In this document: one piece after another, positions 32,788 through 41,559 of the stretch
Position numbering within the stretch: the stretch's first letter is position 1
How the letters are laid out: every line of letters begins with the position of its first letter
Translations under genes and position numbers: made by a program
The notes under the pieces: model-generated
Told to the model about the DNA's origin: nothing
Databases searched by the model: none
Seen by the model: only the letters and a program-made list of their open reading frames with translations
DNA from: an uncultured Bacillota bacterium
GTDB lineage: Bacteria; Bacillota; Dehalobacteriia; UBA7702
DNA length: 52,889 nt
Assembly: GCA_902796855.1 (NCBI GenBank)
Contig: CADBQN010000079.1
Location: forward strand, 1-52,889
Direction: 5' to 3'

Positions 32788-33861
32788 ATGAAAGCAATGA
32801 TCGCGATGAGCGGCGGCGTTGATTCCAGCGTTGCCGCTTATCTGATGAAAGAGGCCGGTTATGACTGCGCCGGCGTGACGATGCGCCTCTACCGCAACGA
32901 GGACCTCGGCCGCGGCGCCTATTCGACCTGCTGTTCCCAAAAGGATATTGACGACGCCGCCGATGTCGCGTTCCGGTTGGACATCGACTATCGCGTGGTG
33001 GATTACACCGCCGATTTTAAAGAGGCGGTCATTGAAAAATTCATTCGCACGTACGAACGGGGCGGCACGCCCAATCCCTGTATCGACTGCAACCGCCATC
33101 TGAAATTCGACAAGCTCTTTTCCTTCGCCGAGGAAGAGGGCTTTGACGTGATTGCCACCGGTCACTACGCCCGCGTCTTCTGTGATGAGGCGAGTGGGCG
33201 CTGGCTGCTGAAAAAAGCCCTCGACGAGCGGAAGGACCAAAGCTACGTTCTCTACATGCTTCCGCCGGAGCGTTTGAAAAAGATCCGCTTTCCTCTTGGG
33301 GAACTCGACAAGGACAGCGTTCGGAGCATCGCCTCGGAGCATGGCTTTGTCAACGCCGCCAAACGGGATTCCCAGGATATCTGCTTTGTTCCCGACGGCG
33401 ATTACGTGAGATTTATGGAAGACTATACCGGGAAGACCTATCGTGAAGGGGATTTCATCGACATCCACGGCAATGTCGTCGGCCGCCACCGCGGCGCGGT
33501 GCGCTATACCGTCGGTCAGCGCCGCGGTCTCGGCATCGCCGCGGCGAGACCGCTTTATGTCGCCGCCATCGACGCCGAAAAGAACACCGTCACCGTTGGG
33601 TTCCGGGAAGCGCTGCTGAAACAGACGGTTTACGCCGAAGAGGTCAATTTGATTTCCGTTGACGATCTCTCCGAGCCGATCCGTGTGAAGGCGCGGCTCC
33701 GCTATAATCAAAAGGAACAGCCCGCCGTTGCCGTGATGGAAAACGGCCGCCTCGCCGTGACCTTTGACGAGCCTCAGAGCGGCGTCGCCAACGGGCAGTC
33801 ATTGGTGCTCTACGACGGCGATATCGTCGTCGGCGGCGGCACCATCTGCGCGTCCCGGTAA
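32788..33861 (+). CDS. mnmA: tRNA-specific 2-thiouridylase
   Basis: This 357-residue protein has the N-type ATP pyrophosphatase loop SGGVDSS (8-14), the catalytic Cys101 in NPCIDCNRHLKF and the second active-site Cys199 in SQDICFV. It also has TGHYAR and YTVGQRRGLG, all diagnostic of MnmA. It activates U34 of tRNA-Lys, -Glu and -Gln with ATP and inserts sulfur delivered from a cysteine desulfurase, here encoded 20 nt downstream. GGTGAAGCT precedes the ATG. Confidence 0.95.
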   Translation: MKAMIAMSGGVDSSVAAYLMKEAGYDCAGVTMRLYRNEDLGRGAYSTCCSQKDIDDAADVAFRLDIDYRVVDYTADFKEAVIEKFIRTYERGGTPNPCIDCNRHLKFDKLFSFAEEEGFDVIATGHYARVFCDEASGRWLLKKALDERKDQSYVLYMLPPERLKKIRFPLGELDKDSVRSIASEHGFVNAAKRDSQDICFVPDGDYVRFMEDYTGKTYREGDFIDIHGNVVGRHRGAVRYTVGQRRGLGIAAARPLYVAAIDAEKNTVTVGFREALLKQTVYAEEVNLISVDDLSEPIRVKARLRYNQKEQPAVAVMENGRLAVTFDEPQSGVANGQSLVLYDGDIVVGGGTICASR

Positions 33862-33881
33862 ATCGGGAGAGGGGACAGGAA

Positions 33882-34997
33882 ATGATCTATCTCGATTACG
33901 CCGCCAATACGCCCGCGGATCCCGAGATTCTGCGCTTTTTCTGCGAAAAAGAAGCGTCGCTGATCGGCAACGGCAACGCGGCTCACCGGGCGGGGCGCGA
34001 AACGGCGGCGCTGCTGGAAGAGACCGCGGCAAACGCCGCCGAGCTCCTCGGCTGCGCTCCCGGGGAGATCCTCTTTACTTCCGGCGCGACCGAAGGAAAC
34101 AACCTGGCGCTGAAAGGGATGACGGCCGACGTTTTGGGCGGGCAGATCATTCTTTCGCCGCTGGAGCACGCGTCCGTCCGGGAACCCGCCGAATATCTGA
34201 AAAAACGCGGTTTCACCGTCGCGTATCTTTCCCTTAACCGCGACGGCACCGTGGACCTCGATCACCTTGCCGAGCTTTTAAAGAGGGAAACGGCTCTCGT
34301 CGCCGTCGCCGCCGTCGACAGCGAACTCGGCGTCGTTCAGCCCGTCGCGGAGATCGCGGCCTTGGTGAAGGAACGCTCCGAAGCGCGTTTTCATGTCGAC
34401 GCCACCCAAGCGGCGGGGAAAGTGCCCCTTGCCCCGGAACGTATCGATACGATGACTTTTTCCGCCCACAAGATCTACGGTCTGAACGGCAGCGGCATGC
34501 TCTACCGGAACCGCCGGGCGGCGCTTTCTCCGCTCTTCCACGGCGGCCACGGCGCCTTCCGCGCCGGTACGCCGACGGCGGCGCTGAACGCCGCCTTTGT
34601 GATGGCATTGAACAAAGCGCAGACCGAGCGGGAAAGCCGCTTTAAAGAGGTGAAAGAAAAAAACGCCGCGCTGCGCGCGGCGCTGAGCCGATATGATAAA
34701 GTCTCGCTGAACAGTCCCGACAGCGCCGTACCGCACATCCTGAACCTCGGCGTTGAGGGCGTGAGGGGAACGGTGATGCGGCAGGCTCTGGACGGGGAGG
34801 GCGTCTGCGTTTCGGTGCGTTCCGCCTGCGGTTCGGACGGAGAGCCCAGCGCCGCCGTGACGGCTCTCGGCGGCAGCCGCAGGGAAGCCCTTTCCTCCTG
34901 GCGGATCAGCCTCAGCCACCTGACCGGCGAGGAGGAGATCGCCTCCTTTGCGGCGGCATTTGACCGCTGTTACCGTCGTTTGACGGCCAAAGCGTAA
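33882..34997 (+). CDS. Cysteine desulfurase (NifS/IscS-like)
   Basis: This 371-residue PLP enzyme opens MIYLDYAANTP and has the PLP lysine Lys197 in SAHKIYG and the persulfide cysteine Cys316 in SVRSACGSDG. FTSGATEGNNLAL binds cofactor. It removes sulfur from cysteine to feed tRNA thiolation and perhaps Fe-S assembly. It is the last gene after mnmA, the reverse of the common desulfurase-first order, and no iscU follows. This suggests a dedicated donor to MnmA, as with YrvO of Bacillus. GGGGACAGGAA precedes the ATG. Confidence 0.92.
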   Translation: MIYLDYAANTPADPEILRFFCEKEASLIGNGNAAHRAGRETAALLEETAANAAELLGCAPGEILFTSGATEGNNLALKGMTADVLGGQIILSPLEHASVREPAEYLKKRGFTVAYLSLNRDGTVDLDHLAELLKRETALVAVAAVDSELGVVQPVAEIAALVKERSEARFHVDATQAAGKVPLAPERIDTMTFSAHKIYGLNGSGMLYRNRRAALSPLFHGGHGAFRAGTPTAALNAAFVMALNKAQTERESRFKEVKEKNAALRAALSRYDKVSLNSPDSAVPHILNLGVEGVRGTVMRQALDGEGVCVSVRSACGSDGEPSAAVTALGGSRREALSSWRISLSHLTGEEEIASFAAAFDRCYRRLTAKA

Positions 34998-35006
34998 AAA
35001 AAGAGA

Positions 35007-35034
35007 CACGGTTATTTGACCGTGCCTTTTTCTT
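35007..35034. terminator. Bidirectional terminator, desulfurase/rpsT
   Basis: CACGGT (35007-35012) pairs with ACCGTG (35019-35024). Plus-strand CCTTTTTCTTTT and minus-strand TCTCTTTTTTT serve the convergent genes. Confidence 0.8.
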
Positions 35035-35040
35035 TTGAGA

Positions 35041-35304
35041 TCAGCCTAATTTATTAAAAGCCTTCTGCATTTTCGATTTTTTTCTCGCAGCAGTATTCTT
35101 ATGGATCAGTTTTTTACCGGCGGCTTTATCGAGCAGAGCGAGGAGCTCTTTTAACGCGGGCTGGGCCTGTTCTTTGTTTCCGGCTTCCACCGCTTCCTTA
35201 AATTTTCTGGTGGCGGTTTTCAGTCTGGATTTCTGGGCCATATTGCGCATTCTGCGAATTTCGGAAATTTTCACTCTCTTCGACGCGGATTTGATATTGG
35301 GCAT
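35041..35304 (-). CDS. rpsT: 30S ribosomal protein S20
   Basis: This 87-residue Lys/Arg-rich protein opens PNIKSASKRVKISEIRRMRNMAQKSRLKTA and ends with AARKKSKMQKAFNKLG, the usual S20 pattern. It binds 16S rRNA in the body of the small subunit. GAGGAGGTG precedes the ATG. It has its own promoter and a palindrome in the short leader, and shares a terminator with the cysteine desulfurase gene. Confidence 0.96.
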   Translation of the reverse strand: MPNIKSASKRVKISEIRRMRNMAQKSRLKTATRKFKEAVEAGNKEQAQPALKELLALLDKAAGKKLIHKNTAARKKSKMQKAFNKLG

Positions 35305-35332
35305 GATTTCACCTCCTCGTTAGCGATAAAAC

Positions 35333-35348
35333 TGTTATGTTCATAACA
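35333..35348 (-). promoter_or_regulatory. Palindrome in the rpsT leader
   Basis: TGTTATG-TT-CATAACA is a perfect 7-2-7 dyad between the promoter and the RBS. It could form a leader hairpin for ribosomal-protein feedback or be a repressor site. Confidence 0.4.
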
Positions 35349-35355
35349 CCAGATA

Positions 35356-35384
35356 AGTTTAACATATTTGACGGCAAAAGGCAA
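35356..35384 (-). promoter_or_regulatory. Promoter of rpsT
   Basis: Minus-strand TTGCCT (35379-35384), 17-nt spacer, TAAACT (35356-35361). Confidence 0.6.
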
Positions 35385-35410
35385 GAAAAAAATCGGAATA
35401 TTTTTTTCTT

Positions 35411-36883
35411 TTATGATAAACCGGAATATCCCATTAAAAACCCGTCGATTTCCGCCGCGGCGCGGCGGCCTTCGTTGATGGCGTGGACGACGAGAGAAGG
35501 GCCGCGCCGGGCGTCTCCCGCGGCGAATAATTTCGGCACCGAAGCGGCGAAGGAACCTTCTTTCGTTTCCACGCGGCCCCTTTCGCTGAGCCCCGCGCCG
35601 AAAGCGGCGGCGGTTTTCTCTTCCGCCCCGAGGAAACCGGCGGCGATCAGCAGGATATCACAGGGGATCTCCTCTTCGCTGCCGCTGACCGGTACCGGCT
35701 GCCCGCTTTCGCCGCCGCGCTCAAGGGAGACGGTCACGGCGGCCCGGAGCGTGCCCTGTTCGTCTTTAATCAGCTCTTTCACGGTCGTTTGGTAACGCCG
35801 CGGATCGGAACCGAACACGGCGGCGGCCTCTTCCTGACCGTAGTCGGTTTTCAGCGTCTTTGGCCAATAGGGCCATCCGTTTTCCCGCGCTCTCTTTACC
35901 GGCGGCCGTTCCGTCATTTCCAGCTGGGTGACGGAACCGCAGCCCAAACGGATCAGCGTGGCGACGCAGTCGCCGCCGGTGTCGCCGCCGCCGACGACGA
36001 CCGCGTTTTTCCCGGAAAGCTCCGGCAAAGCCTTTCCTTCTGCCGGATCCAGCAGGGATTTTGTGACGGCGGTGAGGAAATCCACGGCGAACCAGACACC
36101 TTTGGCGTCACGGTTTTTGACCTCGATATCTCTGGGGTGGGACGAACCGCAGCAGAGCAGGACGGCGTCGTAATCGCGAAGCAGTGTTCCGCCTTCGACG
36201 TCGGTTCCCGCCTCGCATCCCGGTCTGAAGATGACGCCTTCCTCTTCCATGAGTCTGATTCTGCGTTCAACGACGTTTTTCTCAAGTTTCATATTGGGGA
36301 TCCCATACATCAGCAGACCGCCGGGACGATCGGCGCGCTCAAAGACGTCCACGCTGTGCCCTCGTTTATTGAGCCGGTCCGCGGCGGCGAGCCCCGCGGG
36401 GCCGCTGCCGATGACGGCGACGCGCCTGCCGCTGCGAACGGCGGGAACCCGCGGTTTCATCCAGCCGTTTTGCCAGGCCGTCTCAATGATGGCCAATTCG
36501 TTTTCGTGGCAGGAAACGGGAGAACCGTTGATCCCGCAGACGCAGGCGGCTTCGCACAGCGCCGGGCAGACCCTGCCGGTGAATTCGGGGAAGTTGTTCC
36601 TCTTTAAAAGCCGGGAAAGAGCGTGGCGCGTTTTCCCCTGAAAGAGCAGGTCGTTCCACTCGGGAATCAGACTGTTCAGCGGGCATCCCGTCGCGCCGGA
36701 GGGGAGCTCCATGCCGGCTTGACAGAAGGGAACGCCGCAGTCCATGCAGCGGGCGGCCTGATTGCCGCGCTCTTCCTCGCTGAGGAAGAGCCGGAACTCG
36801 GCAAAGTCTTTGATCCGTTCCAAAGGCGCTTTCGCGCCGTCATTTTTTCTCGCGTATTCCATAAATCCCGTCGGTTTTCCCAA
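35411..36883 (-). CDS. gltD: Glutamate synthase small subunit
   Basis: This 490-residue flavoprotein has the N-terminal cysteines of the two [4Fe-4S] clusters (RCMDCGVPFCQ, GCPLNSLIPEW, CPALCEAACVCG), then the FAD loop VAVIGSGPAGLAAADRL and the NAD(P)H loop VVVGGGDTGGDC, in the order expected for GltD. It passes electrons from NAD(P)H to the large subunit for glutamate synthesis from glutamine and 2-oxoglutarate. It follows gltB by 5 nt on the minus strand and shares its promoter. Confidence 0.95.
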   Translation of the reverse strand: MGKPTGFMEYARKNDGAKAPLERIKDFAEFRLFLSEEERGNQAARCMDCGVPFCQAGMELPSGATGCPLNSLIPEWNDLLFQGKTRHALSRLLKRNNFPEFTGRVCPALCEAACVCGINGSPVSCHENELAIIETAWQNGWMKPRVPAVRSGRRVAVIGSGPAGLAAADRLNKRGHSVDVFERADRPGGLLMYGIPNMKLEKNVVERRIRLMEEEGVIFRPGCEAGTDVEGGTLLRDYDAVLLCCGSSHPRDIEVKNRDAKGVWFAVDFLTAVTKSLLDPAEGKALPELSGKNAVVVGGGDTGGDCVATLIRLGCGSVTQLEMTERPPVKRARENGWPYWPKTLKTDYGQEEAAAVFGSDPRRYQTTVKELIKDEQGTLRAAVTVSLERGGESGQPVPVSGSEEEIPCDILLIAAGFLGAEEKTAAAFGAGLSERGRVETKEGSFAASVPKLFAAGDARRGPSLVVHAINEGRRAAAEIDGFLMGYSGLS

Positions 36884-36888
36884 GGTCT

Positions 36889-39800
36889 TTACCTCCTCTC
36901 GTTCTTCATCCGGTCAAAGGCTTCGGCTTCGGCCTGCTCTCGGGTGAGGCCCTTTTCCTCAAAGGCGGCGATGCGCCGGAGCATTTCGGCGTAATCTTTG
37001 GGGATGATTTTCTTGAACAGCGGCAGTTTGTTCTCAAAATCGTCGAGGATCCGCTGTCCCAGCTCTGAGCCGGTCTCACGAACGTGATCGTCAATGAGCT
37101 GCCTCAGTTCTCTGGCGTCGTAGGCGCCGCTGATCGGTTCCATGACGACCATGCTTTTATTGACGCGCAGGTAGAGATTGTGATCCTCGTCAAAAACGTA
37201 GGCGATCCCGCCGGACATCCCGGCGGCGAAGTTCCGTCCGGTGGGCCCCAGGATCACGACGCGCCCACCGGTCATGTACTCACAGCCGTGGTCGCCGACG
37301 CCCTCCGCGACGGCGACGGCGCCGGAATTGCGGACGCAGAAGCGTTCCCCGGCGACGCCGCGGATGTAGGCTTTTCCCGACGTCGCGCCGTACAGCGCCA
37401 CATTGCCGATGATGATGTTCTTCTCCGCGGCGAAGCGGCTTTCCGCCGGCGGGAAAACGGCGAGTTTTCCGCCGGAGAGCCCTTTGCCGAAATAGTCGTT
37501 GGCGTCGCCGCAGAGACGCAGCGTAAGCCCTTTGGGGATGAACGCGCCAAAGGATTGTCCGCCGCCGCCGTTGCAGTTCACGACGAAGTCGTCTTCGTTC
37601 AAGGTATTGCCGTACTTCTTTGTGAGGGCGCTCCCGAAGAGAGCGCCGAAGGTCCGGTCGGTAGAGCTGACGGCGACGTCCAGCGGTTTCTTCTTTTTCA
37701 GCTTCTTCATCAGGACCGCCCGGTCTTTCGTCTTATCCAGCGCGAAATCAAATACGTTGCCGGGATCGAAGTGCTCATTGCCGGCGACGTTCAGAACGCG
37801 GCTGAGATCGAGGGCGGAAGCGCGTCGCGTCGCCGGTCTTTCCCTCGTTTTCAGCAGATCGGTGCGGCCAACCATCTCTTCGACGGTTCTGAGGCCGAGA
37901 TCGGCCATGATTTCCCGCAGTTCCTCGGCGACGAAGCGCATAAAGTGAATGACGTACTCCGGTTTGCCGCGAAAGTACTTCCGCAGTTTCGGGTTCTGGG
38001 TCGCGATGCCGACGGGGCAGGTATCCCGGTTGCAGACGCGCATCATGACACAGCCCATCGTGATCAGCGGCGCCGTGGCGAATCCGAATTCCTCGGCGCC
38101 GAGGAGACAGGCAATGGCGACGTCCCTGCCGGACATCAGCTTGCCGTCGGTTTCCACGGCCACGCGGCCCCTGAGGCCGTTTTGAATCAGCGTCTGATGG
38201 GTCTCGGCGACGCCCAGCTCCCAGGGGAGACCGGTGTTGTGGATGGAGGTCCGCGGCGCGGCGCCGGTGCCGCCGTCAAACCCGGAAATCAGAATGACCT
38301 GGGCTCCGGCTTTCGCTACGCCGCAGGCGATGGTGCCGACACCGGCTTCGGCGGCGAGCTTTACCGAGATCCGCGCCGCGGGATTGGCGTTCTTCAGGTC
38401 GTAGATCAGCTGGGCCAAGTCCTCAATGGAGTAAATGTCGTGGTGCGGCGGCGGCGAGATCAGCGAGACCCCCGGTGTGGAATTGCGGGTTTTCGCCACC
38501 CAGGGATAGACCTTTTTCCCCGGCAGGTGACCGCCTTCTCCCGGTTTCGCTCCCTGGGCCATTTTGATCTGGATCTCCTTCGCGGAGAGGAGATATTCCC
38601 CGGTAACGCCGAAGCGGCCGGACGCCACCTGTTTGATGGCGGAACCTTTGGCGGTGTTGAAGCGTTCCGGCGCTTCGCCGCCTTCCCCGGAATTGGAACG
38701 CGCGCCTAAGGCGTTCATCGCCTCGGCGAGACATTCGTGGGCTTCCTCCGAAATGGAACCGTAGGACATCGCCCCGGTCTTGAAGCGCTTGACAATGGAA
38801 TCGACACTCTCCACCTCGTCGATGGGGATGGGATCGGCCTTTTCGTAGGCGAAGGCGAGGCAGCTCCTCAGGGTATGGGGGCGGTTCTCGTCGTTGACGC
38901 GGGCGGTGTATTCCTTGAACCGCCGGTAGTCTCCGTTCATCGCCGCTTCCCTTAAAGTGAGGATGGTTTCGGGATCGTAGAGATGATCCTCACTGCCGCC
39001 GGAACGCAGACAATGCACGCCGGCGGCGTCCAGCGTCTCGTCGACGGGCAGATCCAGCGGATCGAACGCGCGGTGATGGCGGTATTCCACGTCCTCGGCG
39101 ATTTCCTTTAAACCGATGCCGCCGACGCGGCTGACGGTATGGGTGAAGTACGTTTCCACGACGTCGTCGCTGAGACCGACAATTTCAAAAATCTGCGCCG
39201 ACTGATAGGACTGCAGTGTGGAGATCCCCATCTTCGCGGCGGTGTGGACAATGCCGCCGAGGATCGCCGCGTCGTAATCGGCCATGGCGGTGTGAGGGTC
39301 TTTATCGATGAGCCCGTTGGCGACGAGTTCGCCGATGACTTCATGGGCGAAATAAGGGTTGACGGCTCTCGCGCCAAACCCCAGCAGCGTCGCGAAATGG
39401 TGGATGTCCCGCGGCTCGGCGCTTTCCAGGATCACCGAGACCGCCGTCCGCTTTCTGGTGCGGATGAGGTATTGCTCCAAAGCGGAAACGGCCAGCAGAG
39501 AGGGGATGGCGACGTGGTTCTCGTCAACGCCTCGGTCGGAAAGGATGAGAATATTGGCTCCTTCGCGGTAGGCGCGGTCACAGCTGACAAAGAGGCGGTC
39601 CAGCGCCTTTTTAAGGGACGTGGCTTTATAGTACAGGAGCGAAATGGTTCTCACGCGGAACCCGGGGCGGTTCATGTGGCGGATACGCATCATATCGGTG
39701 TCGCTCAGGATGGGGCTTTCCAGTTCCAGCACGGCGCAGTTCTCCGCCTTTTCCTCAAGGAGATTGCCGTCGGAGCCGACATATACGGCGGTATCGGTGA

Positions 39801-41376
39801 CGATCTTTTCCCGGATGGCGTCGATGGGCGGATTGGTCACCTGGGCGAACATCTGCTTGAAATAGCCGAAAAGGAGCGGGTGCCTGTCGGAAAGGGCCGA
39901 AAGGGGAATGTCCGCGCCCATGGCGGCAATGGACTCGCCGCCGTTCAGGGCCATGGGGATGATGTTGTCCTTTAATTCCTCATAGTGATAGCCGAAAGCC
40001 CGGTAGAGATGGTTCCGTTCCTTCTGGGAGTGGGTTTCCACCGCTTTGTTGGGGATCGGCAGTTCCTCCAGACGGACGAGATGCTGATCGAGCCACTCCC
40101 CATAAGGCCGGCGGGAAGCGTAATCGCTCTTGACGTCGTCATCCTCGATGATTTTTCCCTTTTTGGTGTCGATCAGCAGCATGCGGCCGGGGGTCAGCCG
40201 CGATTTGCGGAGGATCTTTTCCGGCGGGAGCTCCAAAGTGCCCACTTCGGAAGCGAGAATCAGCAAATCGTCGTCGGTGACGAGATAGCGGCAGGGGCGC
40301 AGGCCGTTGCGGTCCAGCGTCGCGCCGACGATGTCACCGTCGGAAAAGAGGATGGCGGCGGGGCCGTCCCAGGGCTCCATCATCGTGGCGTAGTAGTGGT
40401 ACATATCCTTTTTCGCCGCGGAGAGGTCCCGTTCGTGGCGCCACGGTTCCGGGATGGTAATCATCACGGCTTTCGGCAGCTCCATGCCGTTCATCATCAG
40501 AAATTCCAACGTGTTGTCGAGCATGGCGGAGTCGGAGCCGCCGACGTCCACCGCCGGCAGGATTTTGTCGAATTCCCGGTCCAGCAGTTCCCCGGACATG
40601 CTCTCGTCGCGGCCCAGCATGCGGTCGACGTTTCCCCGAATGGTGTTGATTTCACCGTTGTGCAGGATCAGGCGGTTGGGGTGCGCCCGTTCCCAACTGG
40701 GCATCGTATTGGTGGAAAAACGGGAGTGCACCATGGCGATGGCGGAACGGCAGCGCTCGTCGCGGAGGTCGTCGTAGAAGCGGCGGAGCTGGTCGACGAG
40801 GAACATGCCCTTGTATACCAGCGTGCGGCAGGAGAAGGAGCAGACATAGGTCTGGTCGTCGCTCTGCTCGAAAACGCGGCGGGCGACGTAGAGACGGCGG
40901 TCGAAATCGATGTCCTCACCGACGTTTTCCGGGCGCTTCACAAAGCACTGGCAGATCCGCGGCATGCAGCTTCTGGCGCGCTGCCCCAGAATTTCCGGGC
41001 GGACGGGAACGTCCCGCCAGCCCAAAAAGGTCATGCCCTCTTTGGCGACGATGAATTCCAGTGTTTTCTGAGACCGGGAGCGCGCGAGATCGTCCCGGGG
41101 GAAGAAAAACATGCCGACACCGTAAGTCCTCTCCCGGAACCCTTTTAAAAAGGGGATCTCCTCGCGGAACAGGTCGTGCGGGATCTGGAGCAGAATGCCG
41201 ACGCCGTCGCCGGTCTCTCCCGCCGCGTCCTTCCCCGCGCGGTGCCCCAGCCGTTCGACGATGCGCAGCGCGTCGTCGACGGCGCGGTGGCTTTTTCGCC
41301 CGCGGATATCGACGACGGTGCCGATGCCGCAGGCGTCATGCTCAAAGCGGGGATCGTAAAGATTATGTTCGTCCAT
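36889..41376 (-). CDS. gltB: Glutamate synthase large subunit
   Basis: This 1495-residue protein has an N-terminal glutaminase domain with the nucleophile Cys16 in HDACGIG, exposed after removal of a 15-residue propeptide. A central domain, the FMN-binding synthase domain (GAKPGEGGHLPGKKV, GFDGGTGAAPRTS), the [3Fe-4S] cysteines in CVMMRVCNRDTC, and the C-terminal GXGXG beta-helix (GNVALYGATSGKAYIRGVAGE, GGRVVILGPTGRNF) follow in normal order. It produces glutamate and is the main ammonia assimilation partner of glutamine synthetase. AAAGGATGATCCGCC precedes the ATG. A terminator lies in its leader. Confidence 0.96.
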   Translation of the reverse strand: MDEHNLYDPRFEHDACGIGTVVDIRGRKSHRAVDDALRIVERLGHRAGKDAAGETGDGVGILLQIPHDLFREEIPFLKGFRERTYGVGMFFFPRDDLARSRSQKTLEFIVAKEGMTFLGWRDVPVRPEILGQRARSCMPRICQCFVKRPENVGEDIDFDRRLYVARRVFEQSDDQTYVCSFSCRTLVYKGMFLVDQLRRFYDDLRDERCRSAIAMVHSRFSTNTMPSWERAHPNRLILHNGEINTIRGNVDRMLGRDESMSGELLDREFDKILPAVDVGGSDSAMLDNTLEFLMMNGMELPKAVMITIPEPWRHERDLSAAKKDMYHYYATMMEPWDGPAAILFSDGDIVGATLDRNGLRPCRYLVTDDDLLILASEVGTLELPPEKILRKSRLTPGRMLLIDTKKGKIIEDDDVKSDYASRRPYGEWLDQHLVRLEELPIPNKAVETHSQKERNHLYRAFGYHYEELKDNIIPMALNGGESIAAMGADIPLSALSDRHPLLFGYFKQMFAQVTNPPIDAIREKIVTDTAVYVGSDGNLLEEKAENCAVLELESPILSDTDMMRIRHMNRPGFRVRTISLLYYKATSLKKALDRLFVSCDRAYREGANILILSDRGVDENHVAIPSLLAVSALEQYLIRTRKRTAVSVILESAEPRDIHHFATLLGFGARAVNPYFAHEVIGELVANGLIDKDPHTAMADYDAAILGGIVHTAAKMGISTLQSYQSAQIFEIVGLSDDVVETYFTHTVSRVGGIGLKEIAEDVEYRHHRAFDPLDLPVDETLDAAGVHCLRSGGSEDHLYDPETILTLREAAMNGDYRRFKEYTARVNDENRPHTLRSCLAFAYEKADPIPIDEVESVDSIVKRFKTGAMSYGSISEEAHECLAEAMNALGARSNSGEGGEAPERFNTAKGSAIKQVASGRFGVTGEYLLSAKEIQIKMAQGAKPGEGGHLPGKKVYPWVAKTRNSTPGVSLISPPPHHDIYSIEDLAQLIYDLKNANPAARISVKLAAEAGVGTIACGVAKAGAQVILISGFDGGTGAAPRTSIHNTGLPWELGVAETHQTLIQNGLRGRVAVETDGKLMSGRDVAIACLLGAEEFGFATAPLITMGCVMMRVCNRDTCPVGIATQNPKLRKYFRGKPEYVIHFMRFVAEELREIMADLGLRTVEEMVGRTDLLKTRERPATRRASALDLSRVLNVAGNEHFDPGNVFDFALDKTKDRAVLMKKLKKKKPLDVAVSSTDRTFGALFGSALTKKYGNTLNEDDFVVNCNGGGGQSFGAFIPKGLTLRLCGDANDYFGKGLSGGKLAVFPPAESRFAAEKNIIIGNVALYGATSGKAYIRGVAGERFCVRNSGAVAVAEGVGDHGCEYMTGGRVVILGPTGRNFAAGMSGGIAYVFDEDHNLYLRVNKSMVVMEPISGAYDARELRQLIDDHVRETGSELGQRILDDFENKLPLFKKIIPKDYAEMLRRIAAFEEKGLTREQAEAEAFDRMKNERR

Positions 41377-41405
41377 GGCGGATCATCCTTTCTCGGAGAA
41401 AATAA

Positions 41406-41444
41406 AAAAACAAAGGCGCCTCAAATCAATGAAGCGCCTTTGCT
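41406..41444 (-). terminator. Intrinsic terminator inside the gltB leader
   Basis: On the minus strand AAAGGCGC pairs with GCGCCTTT around a 14-nt loop and is followed by GTTTTTTTATTTT. It lies between the consensus promoter at 41457-41485 and the gltB start codon, about 10 nt from the predicted 5' end. It would abort most transcripts unless read through, and no plus-strand gene ends here. Confidence 0.7.
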
Positions 41445-41456
41445 TTCAATGCCAAC

Positions 41457-41485
41457 ATTATAACGCCATAACTTTTTCTTGTCAA
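41457..41485 (-). promoter_or_regulatory. Consensus promoter of gltBD
   Basis: Minus-strand TTGACA (41480-41485), 17-nt spacer, TATAAT (41457-41462), both perfect matches to the sigma-A consensus. Confidence 0.85.
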
Positions 41486-41510
41486 GGACGTTTTCCCCGT
41501 TTTTGAACGG

Positions 41511-41539
41511 TCATACTTCTTTCGGTTCCGTCATATACT
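41511..41539 (+). promoter_or_regulatory. Sigma-E-like sporulation promoter of spoIIP
   Basis: TCATACT (41511-41517), 14-nt gap, CATATACT (41532-41539). This resembles the mother-cell sigma-E pattern (ATATT, then CATACAAT). Sigma-E control of spoIIP is known in Bacillus. Confidence 0.5.
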
Positions 41540-41559
41540 GGTTTCAGGAGGTTGTTACT

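Noticed and set aside
37084-38709. Plus-strand frame of 541 codons and further long frames opposite gltB
   Set aside because: Antisense to conserved gltB domains; no RBS or homology-like pattern.
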